Of a stretch of DNA of 48,861 nucleotides, positions 44,701-48,861 are shown piece after piece. The notes under the pieces were generated by a model, which worked only from the letters and a program-made list of their open reading frames with translations, did no database searches and was not told the origin of the DNA. This DNA is from an uncultured bacterium (lineage in GTDB: Bacteria; Verrucomicrobiota; Lentisphaeria; Victivallales; UBA1829). Location of the stretch: the NCBI GenBank assembly GCA_900548385.1, contig URKJ01000039.1, positions 1-48,861 of the forward strand. Direction: 5' to 3'. The position numbers were made by a program, and so were the translations under genes. Within the stretch, counting starts at the first letter, position 1, and every line of letters starts with the position of its first letter.

Positions 44701-44802
44701 GAACACGAACACCCGGAACGGCGCGACCTGACGCCGTACGGTCTTTACTCTCCGCCGGAAATCATTTATTATACCAGCGAAACCAACAAGGAGGAGCTCT
44801 GA
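41734..44802 (+). CDS. GH106-like glycosidase (putative alpha-L-rhamnosidase), no signal peptide
   Basis: 1022 residues beginning MPRNWKETVKNPDSRYRGMP, with no export signal, so probably cytoplasmic. The N-terminal barrel contains MPFWSWNGKMDP, FGGFFMHSRMGLE and YDEDRWASGTAGG, features of the GH106/rhamnosidase-like group. Candidate catalytic acids are E217 (IFTDEPHCL) and E370 (ISEVYGCTGW); the assignment is by position only. The C-terminal third holds beta-sandwich modules (NSLQLCLEDPEQWNITLNG). AAGGAT precedes the ATG. It is divergent from an AraC regulator and upstream of a pseudopilin and a secreted GH13-like enzyme. Confidence 0.72.
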   Translation: MPRNWKETVKNPDSRYRGMPFWSWNGKMDPARIEQQIEEFHAMRFGGFFMHSRMGLETPYLSKEWFDCVRTAVRKAAELNLRACLYDEDRWASGTAGGFVTRHEEYRGQFLYIRLFHNRTDYIPHPAGFGLWAAELSGSRARNLRRVTSPEQAENGETLIEAFVEKQLPEPRYNNTSYLDVLNPEAVCCFLHTTYQRYLDELGAAFGTTAPMIFTDEPHCLRYSAERLFPMPYSDVHVCAWNSRIPERFRQLCGFPLTDHLPELFFSSDSHDSGMVRYFYFKVLTELFVSSYTKQISEWCGRHGMQLTGHLLWEDTPASQSRAGAAVMRHYSLMQIPGMDQLTEYAQLYGTCKQLASAARQTGRRFRISEVYGCTGWDTTLAAYKAMADWQYVLGVNLRCLHLSYYTIKGEAKRDYPASFSSLSNFAAAMPLLEDYFARLGVILSEGREIRDLLVIHPLESAWILLDSQLQDAEEFDRKAETLCNELLADALDFDYGDEEMLSVSGTIDTLDGTPVLRLGEAAYRAVLLPEMKTIRRTTLDLLARFLDAGGTVARLGTAPERVDGVLCPDAGGLYERLLSGISAVEPLVRKVRFHSATARETASLLYQLRELEDGLSLTICNTGLNIRNGQHTRVSERRLEYPELTVEIATDIAGQWYELEPENGSLHLLETKKTAGGYQLPTSFLPQQTRIFILGKPDEGTPQKTKHYCSKISLNSSRIPVRLNLPNSLVLDHPEWEFSNRKGKTFILHLDDLLRHVLGVPVRAGNMVQPWADRKKEDRTLPLTLNYEFEIEEMPENSLQLCLEDPEQWNITLNGVPIPNTDCGEWLDHAIRKRELPLPLLKPGGNRITLTGNYHSSGSGLEAVYLTGNFGIRKNRLTRPVTELSPGDWCGQGLPNYAGDVCYCFSFEAGNGNALLRLGNFQAAALRIFLNGKLQNILGWEPFETELPDLRPGHNELEIEVIGSRRNLFGPFFLSDPHPPRFGAAAFREHEHPERRDLTPYGLYSPPEIIYYTSETNKEEL

Positions 44803-44821
44803 AATCCGTATCATCATGATC

Positions 44822-44850
44822 TTGCCAGAACACACCATAACGAATAAAAT
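44822..44850 (+). promoter_or_regulatory. Possible internal promoter before the pseudopilin
   Basis: TTGCCA (44822-44827), 17-bp spacer, TAAAAT (44845-44850), in the 71-bp gap after the GH106-like gene. It may allow separate expression of the secreted part of the locus. Confidence 0.35.
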
Positions 44851-44873
44851 AAAAAACAGAAAGGGAAAAATAT

Positions 44874-45680
44874 ATGACAAAACCATTCAACCCTGTCTCC
44901 GTCCGGACACGGAAATCCGGTGTTCCGCAATACAGAATCCGTTTTTTCAGTCTTGTGGAACTCCTCGTGGTGATCGCCGTGATCGCAATCCTCGCCGGGC
45001 TGCTCATGCCGGCACTGAACAAAGCCCGGGAAAAAGGACTCGCCATCCAATGCCTCGGCAACCTGAAACAGTCGCGTCAGATTCTGATGCTGTATCAGAA
45101 CGATTACGAGGACATGATCCCTCAGCAGGTTCTTTGGAATGGCGCATCGCTCGGATGGGTTCATCCGCTGATGGTCGGCGGATATTTGCCGAAAGCGGAA
45201 AAAAACGGCGCCAGTTATTATCTGAACAAAAACAAGATTACGTTTTGCCCCAAAACCACTCCGAACACGGAAAACAGCAACGCAGTGCTCCGGACCTACG
45301 GCATCTTTATCCCGTCATGGAGCGAATCCGATTATGAAAGCCGTCTCGGAAACATCCTGACACCCGAACGGATCCGGCTGCGTTCGGCGATTCTGGCGTC
45401 ACGGCTGAAAACCTCGCCGAGTGCCACCATGCTGCTGGCGGACAACCGCAACGGCGTCGGCACCAAAGCCAGCGCAAGCGAACGCGTCAACTCGTGGGCG
45501 TGGGTCACGAAGGCTGGCGACAGCGGCGGATACATCAGCGCATGGCATACCGACCGTCAGGTCAACGTGGCGTTCTTTGACGGACACGCCGAATCCCGGA
45601 GCGTCCGCCGCCTCTACGACACCCCAAACAGATGCTGCTATTATTTTGACATCAATGGAATCAAAACCCCGACAAACTGA
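44874..45680 (+). CDS. Pseudopilin (prepilin-type, H-X-DG family)
   Basis: 268 residues with AAAGGGAAAAA upstream. The leader is longer than average (about 24 residues) and ends in the prepilin motif FSLVELLVVIAVIAILAGLL, then ALNKAREKGLAIQCLGNLKQ. Mid-protein FCPKTTPN and the C-terminal HTDRQVNVAFFDGH complete the family pattern. It sits between a GH106-like enzyme without a signal peptide and two secreted proteins, again immediately before the first exported CAZyme (17-bp gap). Confidence 0.88.
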   Translation: MTKPFNPVSVRTRKSGVPQYRIRFFSLVELLVVIAVIAILAGLLMPALNKAREKGLAIQCLGNLKQSRQILMLYQNDYEDMIPQQVLWNGASLGWVHPLMVGGYLPKAEKNGASYYLNKNKITFCPKTTPNTENSNAVLRTYGIFIPSWSESDYESRLGNILTPERIRLRSAILASRLKTSPSATMLLADNRNGVGTKASASERVNSWAWVTKAGDSGGYISAWHTDRQVNVAFFDGHAESRSVRRLYDTPNRCCYYFDINGIKTPTN

Positions 45681-45697
45681 AAAGGAGACAGCCGATC

Positions 45698-47185
45698 ATG
45701 AAACGGATCATTGTTCTGACAGCCGGGCTCCTCGCTCTTGCCGCAACGGGAAACGCGGAACCGGGTCGGATCGACAATTCCGCCCTGCTCCCCCGCATCA
45801 TCCCCGATCCGGAAGTCCGGCTGGAGTCGCTTTCCCCCGGAGCAACCGCAAGCCCGGACTGGGTCAAATCCCTGATCATCGTGGAGGTGAACCCCTCCAC
45901 CGCATCGCCGGACCGGAAACTCGCCGATATGACCGCGGTACTCGACCATCTGGCGGAAACCGGAGTAAATGGTGTCTGGATTACGCCGATCCAGGAGTGC
46001 CGCACCTATGGCGGATTCGGCCTGCACACCGTGGATCCGAGACTGACCGGTGAAAAAGAGATACCGAAACGCTGGGTACGCGTGCGGGAATTCGTCGAAC
46101 AGGCACACCGCCGCAACATCCGGGTCTTCTTCGATGTGATCTCGTGGGGCGTCACCTACCGGAACAACGGCGGAGCTCCGCTCTACAAACAAAAACCGGA
46201 ATGGTTCGGACCCGCAATCAAACAATGGAACGGATGGTCGTGGAACTGGGACAATGCGGAACTGCGGGAATGGTATGCCTCGCGACTGGTGGATATGATC
46301 CTGATGACCGGAGCGGATGGTTTCCGCTGCGACTGTGCCCCCGCTTACGCCGGTTATGAGCCGTTCCGGATCGCAAGACAGAGACTGCTGAACTTCGGAC
46401 GCAAAGTCATTTTCATCTCCGAACGCGCAAGTTCCCGCAAAGGCGTGTTCGATTTCGATCAACTGGCGTTTCAGAAAAACAATGACCGCTCCCCCAGAGC
46501 CAGACGCTGGGTCGGCGAAGCGTTTCTGGAAGGGAATATCGTCGACATGATCAAAAACGGCGACGAACTGGTCGCACGGGATTCCGATGTCGAACCCGGC
46601 GGTTTCCGGTATTACGCTTACCAGCTGACCTGTCACGACAGCCCGCGGTTCATCAGCAACGGAAGCCCCATCGTATTCGGCTATCAGGCACTCTTCTCGC
46701 CGTTTATCCCGCTCTGGTTTCTCGGCGAAGAATGGAACAATCCCCGCACGGTGAAGCCCAAAGCCTGGAGTTATATCAACCCCGTTGACTGGAAAGCACG
46801 GGATCAGACGCCGAACCGGGATTTCTTTGAGCTCGTCAAACGGATGATCCGCATCCGCCGCTCTTATCCGGAAATCTTCGAATATTTCCCCGCACGCGTC
46901 AAAGACAGCAATATCTGCAAAGTGGAGACCGATCAGAAAGGGCGTCTGCAAGCCTATGCCCGTTACCGGAACGGACAGGCGGTCCTGATCGTCCCGAACG
47001 ACGGTAAGACAGCGGAAAAATTCCGTATTTCAATTCCCCGCAGAGCGGCAGGCATCACGTCATCTTCCGTAACGGTCCGCGACCTGCTGAACGAACGCCG
47101 TCTGCTTTCCGGAAAACCGGCGACATTTGAGGCGGAAATCCCCGCCGGAATGCTCGGAGTCTATCTGGTGGAACCGGCAAAATGA
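45698..47185 (+). CDS. Secreted GH13-like enzyme with altered region I
   Basis: 495 residues; signal peptide MKRIIVLTAGLLALAATGNA. The alpha-amylase-type barrel is clear: GVNGVWITPI, RNIRVFFDVISWG (region I), GADGFRCDCAP with nucleophile D212 (region II), VIFISERAS with acid/base E242 (region III) and TCHDSPRF with transition-state D314 (region IV). Region I normally reads D-x4-H (often DVVxNH), but after D146 there is VISWG and no histidine. The catalytic triad is intact, so it is likely active with unusual subsite -1. A beta C-terminal domain follows. It is linked by an ATGA overlap to a mutarotase-like protein. Confidence 0.8.
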   Translation: MKRIIVLTAGLLALAATGNAEPGRIDNSALLPRIIPDPEVRLESLSPGATASPDWVKSLIIVEVNPSTASPDRKLADMTAVLDHLAETGVNGVWITPIQECRTYGGFGLHTVDPRLTGEKEIPKRWVRVREFVEQAHRRNIRVFFDVISWGVTYRNNGGAPLYKQKPEWFGPAIKQWNGWSWNWDNAELREWYASRLVDMILMTGADGFRCDCAPAYAGYEPFRIARQRLLNFGRKVIFISERASSRKGVFDFDQLAFQKNNDRSPRARRWVGEAFLEGNIVDMIKNGDELVARDSDVEPGGFRYYAYQLTCHDSPRFISNGSPIVFGYQALFSPFIPLWFLGEEWNNPRTVKPKAWSYINPVDWKARDQTPNRDFFELVKRMIRIRRSYPEIFEYFPARVKDSNICKVETDQKGRLQAYARYRNGQAVLIVPNDGKTAEKFRISIPRRAAGITSSSVTVRDLLNERRLLSGKPATFEAEIPAGMLGVYLVEPAK

Positions 47186-48084
47186 ACAATCTTATACTGC
47201 TGTCACTGCTCCTGTTGCCACTGATCCCGGCGGGAGCGGCGGCGAAACCGGGAATCTCCGTGCGCAACACTCACTTTTCCGTCCGTCTGGCCAATCCGGC
47301 GGCCACTGATCCCGGCGGAATATTCGGCTGTCGTTTTCTGCGTGCGGGCTGGATCACCGCATTATATCCGCAAGACAGCAGCGAAAACCTGTTTCACCCG
47401 GATTCCGTATCCCGATACCACAAAGCGTTCGGCTGTGCTCTGGAAATCCTGCCGCCGCTGAAACTGGCACCGGGACGGCAGCTGAAACCGGGAATCGGCA
47501 TCGTGGAACCGCACCCGGTCAGCCGTTTTCAGGCAAAACCGGTCGAGCTGTTTCCCTGGCAGGCAACGGTAACGGAATCCAGCGGGCAAACCATCCTGAC
47601 AGCCCGGCAAAACTCCGGAAACCACAACGGTTATGCGTATGAACTGACCGTTACGGTCCGCATTCCCGCCAACGTTCCGGAAATCGTATGGCAGCTGGAC
47701 CTGCACAACACCGGCACGCGGGAACTGGACTTGCTCTCCTATCTTCACCCATTCTTCCGGTTCCGCTCGCGACACTCCTGCCGGTTCCGTCTTTCCGGAG
47801 AGATTTTCCGCGATGTCTTCCGAACACTCCCCAACACGCAGGAGAAATACAGTCCCCGGTCATGCATTCACGAAATCTCCGCCCGGTTCCAAACGGATGC
47901 CGGGTACACGGTGACGCTGGGTTCCGGCCAACCTCTCGCGCAGAGCGTGGTCTGGCACAACGGAAAAGACTGTTTTGCTCTGGAGCCGTTCGTCTCCCTG
48001 CATATTCCACCCGGAGAACGCCGAATCTGGGATTTCCGGATGAGCATCCGGAAGGACTCCGTTTTTTCTGAAAACCATGATTGA
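47182..48084 (+). CDS. Secreted aldose-epimerase-like (galactose mutarotase fold) protein
   Basis: 300 residues, signal peptide MNNLILLSLLLLPLIPAGAA. The mature part is almost all beta strand, with GGIFGCRFLRAGWI, FQAKPVELFPWQATV, VPEIVWQLDLHNTGTRELDL and FRFRSRHSCRF, the layout of mutarotase-like or glycan-binding supersandwich proteins. The His and Glu of true mutarotases cannot be fixed by eye, so enzymatic activity is uncertain; a sugar-binding role is equally possible. It overlaps the GH13-like gene by four bases and closes the operon; its stop lies inside the mntP promoter. Confidence 0.6.
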   Translation: MNNLILLSLLLLPLIPAGAAAKPGISVRNTHFSVRLANPAATDPGGIFGCRFLRAGWITALYPQDSSENLFHPDSVSRYHKAFGCALEILPPLKLAPGRQLKPGIGIVEPHPVSRFQAKPVELFPWQATVTESSGQTILTARQNSGNHNGYAYELTVTVRIPANVPEIVWQLDLHNTGTRELDLLSYLHPFFRFRSRHSCRFRLSGEIFRDVFRTLPNTQEKYSPRSCIHEISARFQTDAGYTVTLGSGQPLAQSVVWHNGKDCFALEPFVSLHIPPGERRIWDFRMSIRKDSVFSENHD

Positions 48085-48108
48085 AAAAGCGGAAAACGGC
48101 TATATAGT
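48081..48108 (+). promoter_or_regulatory. Promoter of the mntP riboswitch transcript
   Basis: TTGAAA (48081-48086), 16-bp spacer, TATAGT (48103-48108). The expected start is just upstream of the riboswitch P1 stem at 48121. Confidence 0.6.
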
Positions 48109-48117
48109 ATATACCGA

Positions 48118-48219
48118 TTTCATGAGGGAGTAGTTTCGCGGCATCCCCGCGCAGCAAGTCAACATACCGGCCGTCCCCGAAAACGGTCTGGCTTGCTTTC
48201 TAAAATGAGACTCATGTAT
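48118..48219 (+). ncRNA. yybP-ykoY manganese riboswitch
   Basis: P1 closes with CATGAG (48121-48126) and CTCATG (48211-48216). The conserved core GGGAGTAG follows the first strand. A small stem CGCGG/CCGCG comes next, then AGTCAACATACCGG and the GAGAC element before the 3' P1 strand. These are the hallmarks of the Mn2+-sensing yybP-ykoY class, and the downstream gene is the manganese exporter it usually controls. A downstream inverted repeat CCGTCG (48249-48254)/CGACGG (48282-48287) near the mntP ribosome binding site may belong to the expression platform. Confidence 0.85.
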
Positions 48220-48303
48220 GACGCATTGTGCGCTCGTACAGGGTCTTTCCGTCGTTATCCTGTTCAAGCCGGCAATCAAAGCGACGGTCTTTATGGAGGA
48301 ATC

Positions 48304-48858
48304 ATGACCCTGATCGAACCGGTTCTGCTGGGCATCAGTCTTGCAATGGATGCGCTTGCGGTGTCCCTGACGCTGGGAGCGGTGGAACGCCGTCAATTCA
48401 ACTGGCGGAAAATTCTGCTCACAGCGCTGTCATTCGGGATCTTTCAGGCGGCAATGCCGCTGATCGGGTGGTTCGGAGGCTCTCTCTTCGGTTCTTTCGT
48501 GCAGACTTACGGCAGAGTACTCGCTTCGCTCCTGTTGGCGGGAATCGGCGGAAAAATGATCTGTGAAGCCTGCAGATCCGATGAAGAGAATGACATCACC
48601 GCATTCAATTTCTGGCGTCTGATCGTACTGTCGTTCGCAACCAGTATCGACGCTCTGCTGATCGGAGTCAGTTACGCATGTCTGAAACGGACGAGCATTC
48701 TGCCGGATGCAGCCGTAATCGGCACGGTAACATTCCTGATTTCCGCCGCAGGCTGTACCGCCGGACGGCGTTTCGGGAATCTGTTCGGCGGGAAATGTGA
48801 AATCCTCGGCGGACTCGTCCTGATCGGCATTGGAATCAAAGTCCTGCTGTTCGGCTGA
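48304..48858 (+). CDS. mntP: Manganese efflux pump MntP
   Basis: 184 residues, start set by GGAGGAATC. It is a six-helix inner-membrane protein of the MntP (formerly YebN/DUF204) family that exports Mn2+. Two similar halves carry the conserved acidic motifs: GISLAMDALAVSLTLG near the N-terminus and FATSIDALLIGVSYA in the second half, whose aspartates are thought to bind the ion. GIFQAAMPLIGWFGG is also characteristic. It is under a yybP-ykoY riboswitch, so high manganese should raise expression. The gene ends three bases before the end of the window and is complete. Confidence 0.95.
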   Translation: MTLIEPVLLGISLAMDALAVSLTLGAVERRQFNWRKILLTALSFGIFQAAMPLIGWFGGSLFGSFVQTYGRVLASLLLAGIGGKMICEACRSDEENDITAFNFWRLIVLSFATSIDALLIGVSYACLKRTSILPDAAVIGTVTFLISAAGCTAGRRFGNLFGGKCEILGGLVLIGIGIKVLLFG

Positions 48859-48861
48859 TTT

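Noticed and set aside
45641..46951. 436-codon minus-strand frame
   Set aside because: Antisense shadow of the GH13-like gene, whose regions II-IV are clearly coding.
1..48861. CRISPR array or prophage
   Set aside because: I saw no regularly spaced direct repeats, cas genes, integrase or phage structural genes.

Overview
The window looks like chromosome from a Lentisphaerae (Victivallales-like) bacterium. The main reason is the number of pseudopilin-like proteins with an N-terminal prepilin motif (F-[TS]-L-[IV]-E-L-L) and a C-terminal H-x(9-11)-D-G-H signature. I count seven genes plus one decayed fragment, interleaved with glycoside hydrolases and carbohydrate-responsive regulators, which is typical of gut members of that phylum. 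The species assignment is inference. The body of the window has moderately high GC. The first ~4.8 kb is clearly AT-rich and looks foreign or recently acquired.

Layout. (1) 1-4.5 kb: a LacI-type regulator, a defective IS110-family remnant with an apparent IS left end before it, then an AT-rich group of small secreted or lipoprotein genes, the last one frameshifted. (2) 4.6-6.65 kb: a gene graveyard with an IS630-like fragment, a pseudopilin fragment, a LacI C-terminal fragment, a truncated protein phosphatase and a frameshifted LOG-family gene. (3) 6.66-9.6 kb: a PocR/AraC regulator divergent from a galactonate-dehydratase-like enolase and a KDPG/KDPGal-type aldolase, cut off by a second, ~98% identical copy of the IS110 remnant. 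(4) 10.0-28.3 kb: four successive pseudopilin/CAZyme units: 10021-14497; a divergent pseudopilin pair leading into 16335-19649; 20077-22421; and 22720-28340, which is headed by its own GntR/LacI-type regulator. (5) 28.4-32.5 kb: housekeeping-like genes, namely a DEDDh exonuclease, an unknown protein, ribulose-phosphate epimerase, and a radical SAM-methyltransferase fusion that probably modifies tRNA wobble uridine. (6) 32.6-39.3 kb, minus strand: a GntR-type regulator, a pseudopilin and a 1555-residue secreted protein of unknown function. (7) 39.5-40.7 kb: tRNA-Ala(CGC) and nadA. (8) 40.7-48.1 kb: an AraC regulator divergent from a GH106-like glycosidase, then a pseudopilin, a GH13-like secreted enzyme and a mutarotase-like secreted protein. 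(9) 48.1-48.86 kb: a yybP-ykoY manganese riboswitch and mntP.

How the parts work together. Each carbohydrate locus repeats one syntax: (regulator) - pseudopilin - one or more secreted glycan-active proteins, often with ATGA stop/start overlaps. Two loci add a glycosidase without a signal peptide, which could finish degradation inside the cell. The two GntR-headed loci also share control architecture: a sigma70-type promoter followed immediately by a 10-bp tandem repeat that is a likely autoregulatory operator. The most interesting points are the repeated pseudopilin-CAZyme cassettes, the radical SAM/MnmC1-like fusion, the 1555-residue protein together with a decayed paralogue of its 3' end and terminator at 19.7 kb, and the paired IS110 remnants that share an internal deletion and end exactly at the ribosome binding site of the next gene.
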